From: Ulva prolifera
Taxonomy: Eukaryota; Chlorophyta; Ulvophyceae; Ulvales; Ulvaceae
Length of the DNA: 64,000 bases
Assembly (NCBI GenBank): GCA_023078555.1
Contig: CM041198.1
Span: 6,018,924-6,082,923 of the forward strand
Reading direction: 5' to 3'
Numbering within the stretch: the first letter of the stretch is position 1; each line of letters opens with the position of its first letter. Made by a program: the position numbers and the translations under genes. This document shows, piece by piece, positions 54,241-64,000 of the stretch. The notes under the pieces were generated by a model, which saw only the letters and a program-made list of their open reading frames with translations, was not told where the DNA came from and ran no database searches.

Positions 54241-56903
54241 CTACCCCTCTAGCTCCCACACCACCCAGCGGTCGCCCGACGCCGCGACCCGCCACTCGGG
54301 GCCCGGCGGCTGCCAGAGGTCCTCTCCGATGCGCATCGCGACGCGGTGGTCTGTGATCGCGGCGTAGTGCCGGTCGCTGAAGTCCGCGATCTCGACCGAG
54401 CTGCGCGCGTTGACGCCGTTGCGGCGGCGCACCGCGATCAGAGCCTCCACGGCCTGCTTCACGCCCGCGAAGCGGTCCTCGTCGAAGAGGTGGTTGTAGA
54501 AGACGGTCGGGGTGCCGGGGTGCGTGAGGATGTAGGCGTAGCCCTGCTCGAGGCCGTGGCGCGGGAACTCCCAGTGCGCTTGCGCGCAGCCCGTGTCGTG
54601 GTTCTGCACGCGGCAATGGGGGCTGCTCAGTCAGCAGCACAGTGCACAAAAACACCAGCAGAGCGACAGCACGTGGAGGCCTGTTGAGATTTATCATGGG
54701 TACCAGGCGTCGGGGCATGCAGGCGACTCATGGTTAGGTGTTCCGGCAGCCACTCTTAGGTGCAAGGCACGCTGCAACAACCACCAAAACTCTTAGCCAG
54801 GCACACCACACAGGAGCAGTGATACACCACGGCGTCGATCTGGGCGACTGCGGTGTTCACATCGATGTTGACATGATCACAGCTGCGTGATTATGCGATT
54901 GTGCGAACATCATACACACGTCCACGCTGTCAAGGGGCCACTCAACAAAGGCACGGAGCGACAGAGGAGGGGCAGCACGGTAGAAGTTGCATGCGTGGCG
55001 TTGTGCATGACCCCGATGCATTGAAACGGCTGGTCACAGGCGGAGGGGCGGGCGCACCTCGAGGAAGGTGGTGGAGCGGCTCGGCCACCAACCCATGACA
55101 CCCGGGGGCTTGCGGGAGGGGTCTGAGAGGCGCCAGTACTGCTGCCGGTTGAACACCTCGTGCCTGCATGGCACCGGGCTGTCACCACCTTTACCCGCTT
55201 GTCTCATCGAGCGAGGGTGCACTGGTGTAGCGGTCAGATTACACTACCGCCATACTACCGCGACAGACTGCGCACGGCGGTGGCCGCCATATCTGCCATG
55301 CGTGGTGCGGAAGTGCGGGGGGCTCAGCGGGGTGCTGCCCCCACGTCTACCCGCCTTGTGAGCTGAGTGCATGCATTCGCTCAACAGGCAGTTGTGCCAT
55401 TTGCGGATGTAAAGCAAAGTACATGTGAATGTCCGGGCCTCAGATTGGCCCATGGCGGCGGCTGCAAAGGCACCTGCGCCTGGTGGCGGCGGCTGCAAAG
55501 ACACCCCACACCCCACAGCCACAAAACACATGCATGGCGCCAAGCACTGGTGCACAACTTGAGCTCACGCAAGCACAAAGTGCTCTCGATCGCTTTCCCG
55601 AGCAGGAGAGGCGGGCGGGGTGGTGGAGGGGCGCACAGGATGCCCTTGGTTGTGACGTCGAAGGCAGTGGCCTGGCCGCCGGCGGCGTTGATCCAGTTGA
55701 CGATCTGCTGCCGGTGCTGGTTCTGGCAGTAGGCGGCGACGCCGTGCTCGTACTGCAGCGAGTCCCAGTACTCCCCAACCACAAAGTGAGGGCCCGTCTG
55801 CTCGCAGTACTCCTTCACAAACTCCCCTGCACACACACCGGCGCACTGCATGCACTGCTGACCTGGCTCGGCGGTGTATACTTGTACAACTCGCGAGGAG
55901 CCATCGCTTGCCGTGCTGCAGCGATCTACTTTGGATGCAGCAGTTGAGTGCCAACTTTTGTTTTGTTTTCAATAAAGAATTGGGGGTTTCGGCCACAGCA
56001 ACATGTACAAACAGCAGTGTCTGTTGTGAGGAGCGGTGTTCGCATCGCAGCAAGAACACGTCCGCGGGCGGCCGGGGGCGCACCGCCGAAGCCGCGGGCG
56101 AAGTCGAGGCGGTAGCCGTCGATGCCGATGTCGGTGCGCAGCCAGTTGAGCCACTCGCAGATGCCCTCGCGCACAAACGGCTGCGTGTGGTCGACGTTGG
56201 GCGCGGCGTGGAAGTGGTCGCCGGTGCTCGTGTTGCCGCGGCCCCGGAAGTTGCTGTCGTCGCCGCAGATCGCGTTGGCGTCCCAGTCCAGGCGCCCCCC
56301 AAACTGCACGCGGGAGAGCTAGATTCAGAAGGCCCTTACCGCCAGCCCGGCACAGACAAGGCCGAGGAGTGGCCAGAAGCACTCACCCAGCAGCGTGCGC
56401 CGCAGGTCTCCGTCACCCCTCAGAAAGCCATTCACAACTATCACAAGCATAGTCCGGGTTGTTCGTGCCTCACAGCACGGGCCACGGAGACCCGGCGCCG
56501 CAAACCGGCACTGCAACGCCACAGCCCACACAACACCGCCCCAGGCCCCACGGCAGGACGGAAAGCCCCCCCGCACCTTGTTCCAGATGCCGTTCTCGTC
56601 CTGGTGCAGCGCGCAGCGGTGGTTGAGCACGCAGTCCCCGGCGACCTTGATGCCCTCGGCCTTGAGCGCCGCGACCGCGCGGCGCAGCCCCGCCTCGTCG
56701 CCGTAGCGGCTGCTCAGGTTGAAGTAGTCCGTCGGCATGTAGCCCTCGGGGCTGACGGAGGCCGTCGGGGGCGGGAGCCAGACGTACGTGAAGCCAAGGC
56801 GCTTGAAGGTCGGCGCCATGTCGCAGATGTGGCCGTAGTAGTCGCCCTGGTGCGACAGCCAGTTGAACGCCTGCACGCCGCGGGGCATCGTGTGGTCGAA
56901 CAT
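54241..56903 (-). CDS. Alpha-amylase (GH13, plant-like)
   Basis: Five exons on the minus strand: 56903-56577, 56303-56084, 55826-55637, 55163-55058 and 54603-54241. They give 401 aa, with all phases fitting. The enzyme hydrolyses internal alpha-1,4-glucan bonds. GH13 regions are visible: AFNWLSHQGDYY, VWLPPPTASVSPEGYMP, DCVLNHRCA (region I), GIDGYRLDFARGF with nucleophile Asp about 176, FVVGEYWDSL with acid/base Glu about 201, and NHDTGCAQAHW with transition-state Asp about 284, followed by GYAYILTHPGTPTVFYNHLF. Layout and length match plant cytosolic or secreted amylases of about 400-420 aa. No signal or transit peptide is seen with the MFDHTMPRGVQ start. An ATG ten codons upstream (56933) or an upstream exon is possible. 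Four of four donors begin GTGCG. Confidence 0.93.
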
Positions 56904-57690
56904 GGTGTGTACATGTGTGCATACATATTGCAACTTTTACCTTTCATGGACAGCGTCGGGGAGAGCGGTGGCACAAGCGGCGCACTGCCTCGAGCATGGT
57001 GTGTAAATGTGTGCACATGTGTTGAGACTTTTGCACTGTACATGGACAGAGTCGCAGAGGCAGGGGCATGGGGCGAACTGCATAGAAAACAGGTCACTGC
57101 CAAGCCACCCCAGTAGAATTCACAGATCCCCAGCGCATGGCATACCCATGGCACCACAGTGTGTCTGTGTGCGTGCTGAATCAAAGCGATATACATAGGG
57201 GTATCAACGAATCTGGGAGAGGGGTTACGACGCGGCATCGGGGCCACAAACTGCTGGGAAGCATGGCTCTCAGTGCAGCAGGCCAACGAGCACATGGTGG
57301 AGGGCGAGGTGGTGGCTGTGAAGTGAGGGACTGTCAGCTGAGCAGAAGTGAGCACTTTCTCCGGTCAAGTGAGATCCCAGCGGCGTTGCGCACGGGCTCG
57401 GCACATCGCCGTGATCGCCCTTTCTAATTACAGCCGGCAAAGGCAACTCCGAGCATCCCACACTGGGCTAAAGGAAATGCAACAGTGGTCGAGGTGGTTG
57501 AGCTGTGCGGCCGTGTCTGGTGGTGCGCAGGTACGCATGGCCGCTCAAATCGAGAGACTCGTAAAGCATCGGCAACGATCGGCCGCGGCAGGCGGTGGTG
57601 GAGGGAGTGCAGCAGTGTGGGACTGAGGCAGCTTCGTGTGAGGTACCGGGGGCCGAGGCGGCGTGAGGCCGAGGCGGTGTCAGTGCACAC
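56904..57690. other. Intergenic or 3' part of the coiled-coil gene; no exon recognised
   Basis: The coiled-coil gene on the minus strand should end here, because its last recognised exon stops at a donor (GTGTGC) at 57690. I could not identify the terminal exon. Confidence 0.35.
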
Positions 57691-58725
57691 CTGCAACATG
57701 ACCTCATGGCCACTACCCTCAGCACGGCGCTCGGTGTCGGACGGCACCGGCGGCGCTGGCGGCGCCGCCGGCACAGCGGCGGGCGCCACGGCCACCTCCT
57801 CCTGCCGCCGCCGCTGCTGCTCCTGCCGCTCCTTCTCAGCGGCGGTCGCCTGCGCGATCTCTGCGTTGCGCTGCCGCTCGTTCTCCTCCCGCCGATGCTG
57901 CTCGTCCCGCCGCTGCTGCTCCTGTTCGCGCCGCCGCTCCTCCTCCTCCTGGCGCTGTTTCTCTTCTTCCTCCTCTCGCGAGGGTGCAGGCGGGGCGACA
58001 AAGGCTTCGGCGATAGTGGACACCGTGGCTGCGGGCGTTGGGCGCTCCACGACACCGCGGGGGCGGCTCTTTGTCACCATGTCGTGGATCGTGTTGGCGA
58101 CGTCAGAGGGCCGTACGCTCAGCCCGACTGACATGTCACTGCCCACACCGGCGCCCTTCGAGTCTGCGTTCCGCTTCTCGAGATCTACCAGCAGCTGCTT
58201 GACGCTCTCCTTCTTCGACTCCATAGAGCCCTGAAGCAGCCAGGCGCCGGTGAGGGGGTGGTGTTCTGGTAGCCGTCTGATCACTCATTGTTGCAGATCT
58301 CAATGGCTCTGTAGGAATAAGTCATGGGAACATGGACTAACCGGAGCGCCCACATGAGAGGCAGCAAGGGTCACAGTAGATGGCATAGAATATGACAGAC
58401 CACATCAGGCTCTGGTAGGAAATGGATTTTCTGCCTGTGCAGATATGGAACAGACCTCTATCTCTACGGCTGACTTCCCAGCCTGCTCTGCGACGTCGGA
58501 TGAAGACTGTAGTAGGGACAGGTGTTCCTCAAAAGCCTTTGTTGCATTGCTGGCGGCGTCCACTGCCGAAGCCTGAGTTTCTGCTTCTTCTGTCGTCTTC
58601 CAGGCAGTCAAAAAGCTGAGCATGGAAAACTTGCCTTGTCGCTTGGATTTCCCAGCCCTTGCAAGCTGTGTAATAATCGATGTCGGGGTCCGTCCTGACC
58701 TTAAAGGATCCACGAAGGTCCTCAT
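57691..58725 (-). CDS. Coiled-coil protein, 3' end not determined
   Basis: Two recognised exons on the minus strand. One ends at 58456 (frame containing FSMLSFLTAWKTTEEAE and DVAEQAGKSAVEIE, donor GTCTGT). The other is 58230-57691 (GSMESKKESVKQLLVDLEK to GHEVMLQ, donor GTGTGC). They join in phase 0. Exon 2 holds about 60 residues of almost pure Glu/Arg/Gln (EEEEKQRQEEEERRREQEQQ and onward), a strong single-helix or coiled-coil signal, then a Pro/Ala linker. The start is unclear: one frame starts at 58725, and another gives MQPTSLPNEDLRGSFK, which would need a 34-nt intron to reach the same exon. No family recognised; cytoskeletal or ciliary function is possible but unsupported. Confidence 0.5.
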
Positions 58726-60203
58726 TTGGCAGACTGGTCGGCTGCATGACGGAAAGCACGGCGTTACGACATGAAGGCGTCCTGGATGGGAACTAGTACG
58801 TCAGTCACACAAGTGCGCGAAGAAGCTGCCGCCATAAACATCTGACAAATGAAGATGGCAAGCTTTCGGCGAAGACAGTTCCCGCGCCGTCTGCAAGCGG
58901 AGCTGTGCAAACGTTGAGGACCTGATGTCGCGTGTGGCAGTCGGCCTCTGACGATCAGGCTATGAAGACTGCTTTCCGTGTAGCAGCAGATTTATGTTCA
59001 ACTGTACACAATGCGACCGTCCCGCGTCCAGCTCCGTGGTGATGGCCACAACGCCTGCTGCTCCCCAACGGGAAGCCGAGCTTCACCATCGGGCGGCCAG
59101 TTCCGGAGGGAAAACATGTAGAGACTGAGATGGACTCACCTATCACTGCTTGCATAGAACAGCACCCCTGGTCGTGCGGGGCCTGGTCGTGCTAATGCGC
59201 GAACGTGTAGCCGCGCTAGTCTCCGAGCTGGCCAGGCTTGTCGACTATGGCACAGCGCACTGATGGACTGGACAACACTACGCAACGTCACAAGTGCGTC
59301 GAGGTGTAGCTTCCCTTAAGCGAAGTCTTCCTCTCTCGGAAGCGGCCGACTTGGTCCCACCCCCGTTAGCCAGGCATGTCACTTTTTTGAATAGACTGCC
59401 CGGGATACTTCGTTGTCCCAAACCAGATATGCCTACCTTTCGATACGCCTTACTGCGGACTGAGCCTCAAACGTTGCATCAAATGCATTGCAGCCACGAG
59501 TCCGCGCTCGCACAAGTGGTCGTCAGCGTCTAATCATCTGGCTGTTCATTCATCACGACAGCAGCCAGTCGCAGCACCTCCCCGACGCTTTGGAATCTTG
59601 CAGATCGACCGAACAACGCAGCAGAGTAGGTCTATCGTGTGACGAATGGAAGCGGTTAACACCGTCTGTTTGACAGCAACGGCAGTCATTCCCGGAGCCG
59701 CAAGGCGCCATGGCCTTCCTAAGCCGCCACGGTATAATTCGAGGTGTACTGTGCGGTCGAGTCCTATGTCATCCATTGTATTTTTTATTTAAGCTGTGTC
59801 AATGCGGCAAAAGCTGGATTGTTGTGAACGAGGACTTGTCGCTGGGATCCTGATGCTACTGCAACATCACGCGTGGCCTCTGACCGGAACTTCATGCCTC
59901 TCGCGACATCAAACTTTCTTTGCACCGTAGCTGTAGCTCTTGGTGGGCAGTTTGGGTGAGGGATCGGAGAGTTTGACGCACAGTGCGAACTGTGTCCTGC
60001 ACAAACTGCTGTCGCGTGCAGGATATGCTGTTCGCTCCTGGGCACACGCATCCATTTAACGCAGTTGACGTTTGCACTCCGTGCTGCTAATGTACGGGTG
60101 TGTCGCGTATGCAAGCCACTGCTCTCCTCTCCGAGAGTCATGGGCCGCGCGCGCGTGACGAATGCCAGTGTGCCACTTAATCGATCCTGGAAGCCGCACA
60201 TAT

Positions 60204-60248
60204 TGCAATGTACTTTGTATCCGTGCAATGTACTTTGTATCCGTGCAA
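60204..60248. repeat. 20-nt tandem duplication
   Basis: The unit TGCAATGTACTTTGTATCCG occurs twice in direct succession, followed by TGCAAT. Confidence 0.9.
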
Positions 60249-60825
60249 TTGCACGTCTGCATAGCCTCACATGCGAGTCTGCTCCAGCCATTTTGTCAAA
60301 GGGGGTGGGGGGTGCGCGAACTGCTTGTCTCACACATTACTCTGCCACTCATGCGGGCAAGGCAGTTTTGACGGGGCTGGCGGTCCCGTCCGATGACCTC
60401 ACGCCGCTCACAGGCCACCCGGCCTAAGCGGCACTGCGTGCCCGCCCGGGCTGCCTGATAGGCGGTCGTCGCTGCGTGCGCTCGCGGCCTCGTCCGCTTT
60501 GTGGTAGTGGCGGCTCTGGCGTACCGTGCTTCACCGCTGTCTTCCCCGTGCGTCTGCGTGTGGCCCGCCATTGAGGCGCAGCCGGGGGGTTTGGGCAGGC
60601 TGGGCTGGACTTTTGGGGTTGCGGGCATGGATTTGTGGGTGGGCGGGGTGGGTTATGCTGGGGGAGGCGGGGGCCTCCCCGGGGCGGGGGTTGTTGTTGG
60701 GGTCGCGCTGTTTCTTTCCTCGGCAGCCTTGGCTGCATGTGCTTTCGGGGCTCTTGTGCCTGGCTGGTGGGCGGGTTGGGGGTGGGTGTGTAGGTGTTCT
60801 TCTGGGTGTTGGGTGGGAGGCTTGT

Positions 60826-60916
60826 GTTACAAAGGAAAAAGCTGGAGGGGCAGGGTGGGAGGCTTGTGTGTTACTGTGGGTGTGTGTTGCAAAGGAAAAA
60901 GCCGGAGGGGCCGGTA
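60826..60916 (-). repeat. Two inverted copies of repeat C end
   Basis: GTGTTACAAAGGAAAAAGCT with GGAGGGGCAG, then GTGTTGCAAAGGAAAAAGCC with GGAGGGGCCGGTAGCACCGC. These are reverse complements of the repeat C 3' ends at 30.8 and 61.25 kb. Confidence 0.7.
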
Positions 60917-61240
60917 GCACCGCCAGGACCAAAAGGGAGAGCACAAGAAACACAATGCGCACGCAGCAGGAGAGCCACAGCCAACGCCAAGGCACAACAA
61001 GCACCCACACACCCCTACGCTCCCACACACTACCACACGAACCACACACTGAAACCCGACCCACGCACCCACGCACCCGCACGCGGCCCAGACCCAACCC
61101 CCAACACATACTGTGGGTGCGTGTGGTCGTGTGTGTGGCTGCGTGGCTGTGGCCGGCGCAGATGCTGACGTTGCGTGGGTGTGTTGGTGTGTGCTGCATG
61201 TGGCCTGTTGGCGTGGTGCGCGGTTCCCCTGGTTGTTGCT

Positions 61241-61280
61241 CGCGGTGCTACCTGCCTTGCTTGCTTTGTCCTTGTAACAC
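61241..61280 (+). repeat. Dispersed repeat C end
   Basis: GCGGTGCTACCTGCC followed by TTTGTCCTTGTAACACA. Confidence 0.65.
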
Positions 61281-61338
61281 ATTACCCTGCCACCATGCTG
61301 TACCCAGACAGGCCTGGGTTTCATAAGGCCACATTCGG

Positions 61339-61422
61339 CAGAAGTGGTCCCGTTCACTCGGAGTTGTCAATGCCCAATACGACACGGCTCAGTAAACTCA
61401 GATTTACGTTACTTTACATCCA
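61339..61422 (+). repeat. Dispersed repeat B, copy 3
   Basis: GGTCCCGTTCACTCGGAGTT, then CACGGCTCAGTAAACTCAG and TTACTTTACA. It follows repeat C by about 60 nt. Confidence 0.8.
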
Positions 61423-61507
61423 GAGAGGCACGCAGCACCGCAGGCATCACAGAGCAACACCTCGCAACCCCATGACATCAGCGCTACTCCCAAGCGCAGG
61501 ACAGTAA

Positions 61508-61590
61508 CCAGTCACCACAGGCACTCTGCCTCAGCCCAGCCAACACCCCAGTCACTACAGGCACTCTGCCTCAGCCCAGCCAACCCCCCA
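61508..61590. repeat. 40-nt tandem duplication
   Basis: A unit containing GGCACTCTGCCTCAGCCCAG is repeated with a period of 40 nt and two or three differences. Confidence 0.9.
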
Positions 61591-63017
61591 GCGCACAACA
61601 CGACTTGTGTGCACTCAAACCCCCCGGCGGTGCAAACGGCCACTCCGACAAATTCATTGGCACACATACGCCACCTCCAGCTTCTCACTGCACCACACAA
61701 ATGAAGTCCGCCACCGCGGCCTTCGTTGTCAGCACCTCAGGAAGCAGTCACAGGCGTCACTACTGGGCAGGACTGGTCAGGAGATACTCATCCACCACAG
61801 CACCTCGCCAGCGAATCGTCAGGCACTTCAACGTCTCGTGGAGCCGTGCAAATCATGTGAAATCACATGGACCTCTCAGGTGACCGCTCGGGGCGTTTGT
61901 GGCAATTCCACACAGGCACCCGGATGTAGGCAGCCACAGCCGACTGACGTGGACCGTCCTGTGACAGCCGTTTGCAGTGCCTGCCAGGCATTCCCAAGAA
62001 CAGATCAAGTACGGCTGGCACAGTGCGCGCAGCAACGCTGACACCAGCCTGGCACGTGGGACCAATGTCCGAGCACTAGGCTACACAAGAATGCAATAAC
62101 TAACGATCAATGACAGAACTTATTGTTTGATCAGAGATCAAGGGATGAGGACGCTGCTGGTGCACAAGAGTTGACAGATGCATCGAGTTCGCATCAGCTC
62201 TTGCCATGGTGCCTCGGGTAATAGGTTTGACGGAAGTCAAAGTGGGCTGACTTCCCGCTTGGAGACCATGCCTGCAGCGGCGTGAGCACATGCCAGGCCG
62301 CAGAGGATTATTGTTGAACGAGTTTCGGTGGTGGATCATACAGAGCGGGCCCTCCATGGAATGGTACTCAATTGTGCTGCCCCATGCCAGTGCTCGAGGT
62401 GATGACCACCGCCGGCAGGGTGGGGTCTCACGAAGCCCCTAAAAGGTTGCTGAACGGGCGCCAGGCGTGGGGTTTAAGCATGCCTTGTTTGAGTCCGGCA
62501 CATCGTCTGGATCCTCGAGCATTGTGCTGCTTGGGCTTGTGTTTTTCGCAATGAGACAGTCCTGACATGCCGCCGGGCCACCGAGCCAAGGGCCACTGAA
62601 GGGAATTTGCACTCGGTGCTTTGTGTCTGTGTGAGTTCAATGTTTTCGCCGGGAGCTGTTTGGTCAGGCCAAAAACACAATACGAATCTCCTTGTGGCTA
62701 GCGGGTGTGCATCAGATCCGACGACAGAGGCTTAGAGGAGCAACAGTACCTCTGCTGACAGCCCTTGAACGTTCATGCATGTACTTCACTGAAACATCCG
62801 CGCGTCCTTGCTGCGTGGGCTACTGGCTGCAGCTGGATGCAATCTGGCCAGTGAACATCCTCGCTTTGCTCTGAGGAAAGTCCCGATGTACACGTTGTCT
62901 TGGCAGGTACACAGCGCGGACGTCGCGCTGCTGCTCTAGAAACGGCATACTCAAAGACGTGATTCTACATCTAATTACTTCGTCGTTTCGCTTGCGGCGA
63001 AACGCGACCTTTCCAGG

Positions 63018-63926
63018 ATGGCTTCTGTCAGCGTTGTTTCTGCAGCTCAGCTGAAGACCATGAAAAGCTTGGTACGGAACGGCCCTGATCAAACTTTCAG
63101 AAGCATCTAACACTACTCTCGACCTGCGAGGCAGTCTATGTTTGCAGATTGCTCCACCAGAATCTACCGACAAGACCAAGTACCTGCTTGAGCTACATGA
63201 GCGGAGCAAGCATAGGGCACAAGGCTGGCCCAACACTTTGGAGGTGTGGCCCACGTTGTATGACATTTTGTGTTTGAATGAAGTCGCTTGGGATGCACTG
63301 ACGGGAGTTCTGTTTTGTATTACCATCAATTTTTTTTAATTTGCAGGCACAGCGGCAGCGGAAAGACCGTGCTAGGCGAGAGCGTCTGGCTGCAAGTGAA
63401 GCCGTTAAAGCTCAGGTAATGTGCAGCTCGACGTCAGCAGTGTCTACTGCACCTTTTATACCGTGGTGGTGCATAAGATGCCTTGAGTTTGACACAGAGC
63501 ACTGATGAAACTGCAAATTCTAAACAGGCATAGAACCGCAATTCAGCCAGCATGTTACTCCGCTACCAGGTGTATCTAGCACTGAGTCCTTTCTAGTGTT
63601 GAAGTTCTCATGCAGGCCAACTTTTGCATGGATACCTGAGCTTGTTTCACCTCTTCAGTCCACAGCTGTGGGAACGACTATGGCAACAGCACAACTCACA
63701 CCTCCCCATTTGTACCGCTGCACCTATCCTTGAGTAACCTGTGCGCTTCTCTGTACAGCAAGATATGGAAGAGGCAAAGGTCAAGGAAAAAGCCCGCAGA
63801 GGAACTCTTGAAAGGGTGAACAAGATGCTATTTCACGACACAGATGCCGCAAAGTCATTTCACAGCGCAGCCATGCACTGTGACGTGCTTGCAGAGCGCT
63901 CCGCTCAGATCGAGCTCAAACATCAG
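63018..63926 (+). CDS. CFAP210-like (CCDC173) axonemal coiled-coil protein, 5' part
   Basis: Four exons in the window, 63018-63071, 63148-63243, 63347-63415 and 63759-63926, give 129 residues, all in phase 0. A donor GTGGGA follows, so the gene continues past the window. After MASVSVVSAAQLKTMKSL come ELHERSKHRAQGWPNTLE, AQRQRKDRARRERLAA, TLERVNKMLFHDTDAAKSFH and AAMHCDVLAERSAQIELK. The order of a W-P/S-N/D-T-L/I element, a charged helix, a tube-like LL/ML-F motif, K-x-F/L-HSA and CDVLAER is as I recall it in CFAP210/CCDC173, a microtubule inner protein of ciliary doublets. This implies a motile flagellum. Assignment is from memory of the family and could also be a close relative. Confidence 0.7.
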
Positions 63927-64000
63927 GTGGGAGCCAGACATACGCACAGCTGTGTTTGCTTGCCTTTATACAGAAGGTTGAACCAGTTCTCACTCCGAGC

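Larger units (their letters stand above)
58760..63017. other. Long stretch without a recognisable gene; several repeats
   Basis: 4.3 kb with only short or compositionally biased frames on both strands. It contains a 20-nt tandem duplication (60204-60248), GT-rich and CA-rich blocks (60600-61240), repeat C copies (60826-60916 and 61241-61280), repeat B (61339-61422) and a 40-nt tandem duplication (61508-61590). The CFAP210-like promoter should be at its right end. Confidence 0.5.

Overview
The window is nuclear DNA of a photosynthetic, flagellated eukaryote. Nearly every recognisable gene is split by GT-AG introns (roughly 50-950 nt), the sequence is GC-rich, and it carries fragments of non-LTR retrotransposons. 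The gene content combines plastid-lineage features with a ciliary axoneme protein: a penicillin-binding-protein transpeptidase, a plant-type DHDPS with an N-terminal extension, a plant-like alpha-amylase, a bacterial-type RNase HII, a cyanobacterial/plant-type phosphoesterase and a CFAP210-like coiled coil. A prasinophyte-like green alga is my best guess. A glaucophyte or another alga that keeps plastid peptidoglycan genes is the alternative. I cannot name the species.

Layout from left to right. 0-2.5 kb (+): 3' part of a split class A penicillin-binding protein. 3.1-4.5 kb (-): membrane RING-H2 protein. 5.7-7.2 kb (-): low-complexity hypothetical frame. 7.5-9.4 kb (-): two-exon TPR-like protein with an N-terminal membrane segment. 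11.3-15.2 kb (-): tyrosine phosphatase copy 1, eight exons, with retroelement fragments in its introns. 17.1-19.7 kb (+): leucine-rich repeat protein. 21.2-23.6 kb (-): ERG4-type sterol C-24(28) reductase. 24.4-25.2 kb (+): tentative small gene. 26.0-30.0 kb (-): tyrosine phosphatase copy 2, with the same eight-exon structure as copy 1. 30.0-32.5 kb: repeat-rich. 32.5-37.0 kb (+): SLC35F6-like transporter, seven exons. 39.6-42.2 kb (-): second LRR protein with a Cys-rich tail. 42.7-44.0 kb (+): RNase HII. 44.6-47.2 kb (-): TIGR04168-type phosphoesterase. 48.7-49.9 kb (-): DHDPS. 50.1-52.7 kb (+): unknown nuclear-type protein. 54.2-56.9 kb (-): alpha-amylase. 57.7-58.7 kb (-): coiled-coil protein. 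58.8-63.0 kb: repeat-rich, no gene seen. 63.0 kb to the end (+): 5' part of a CFAP210-like gene.

Exon models for PBP, both phosphatases, ERG4, SLC35F6, LRR-2, RNase HII, phosphoesterase, alpha-amylase, TPR protein and CFAP210 were built by matching family motifs and checking splice phase at every junction. In each complete model the summed exon length is a multiple of three. The inferred donors show an unusual preference for GTGCG or GTACG over GTRAG, and acceptors are almost all TGCAG.

Functionally the genes are a mixed set, as expected for a nuclear locus. PBP could act in plastid peptidoglycan synthesis, and DHDPS supplies the lysine/diaminopimelate pathway. Alpha-amylase degrades alpha-glucan, ERG4 finishes ergosterol-type sterols, RNase HII removes ribonucleotides from DNA, and CFAP210 belongs to the axonemal doublet. 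There are no operons. The two phosphatase genes are an old dispersed duplication.
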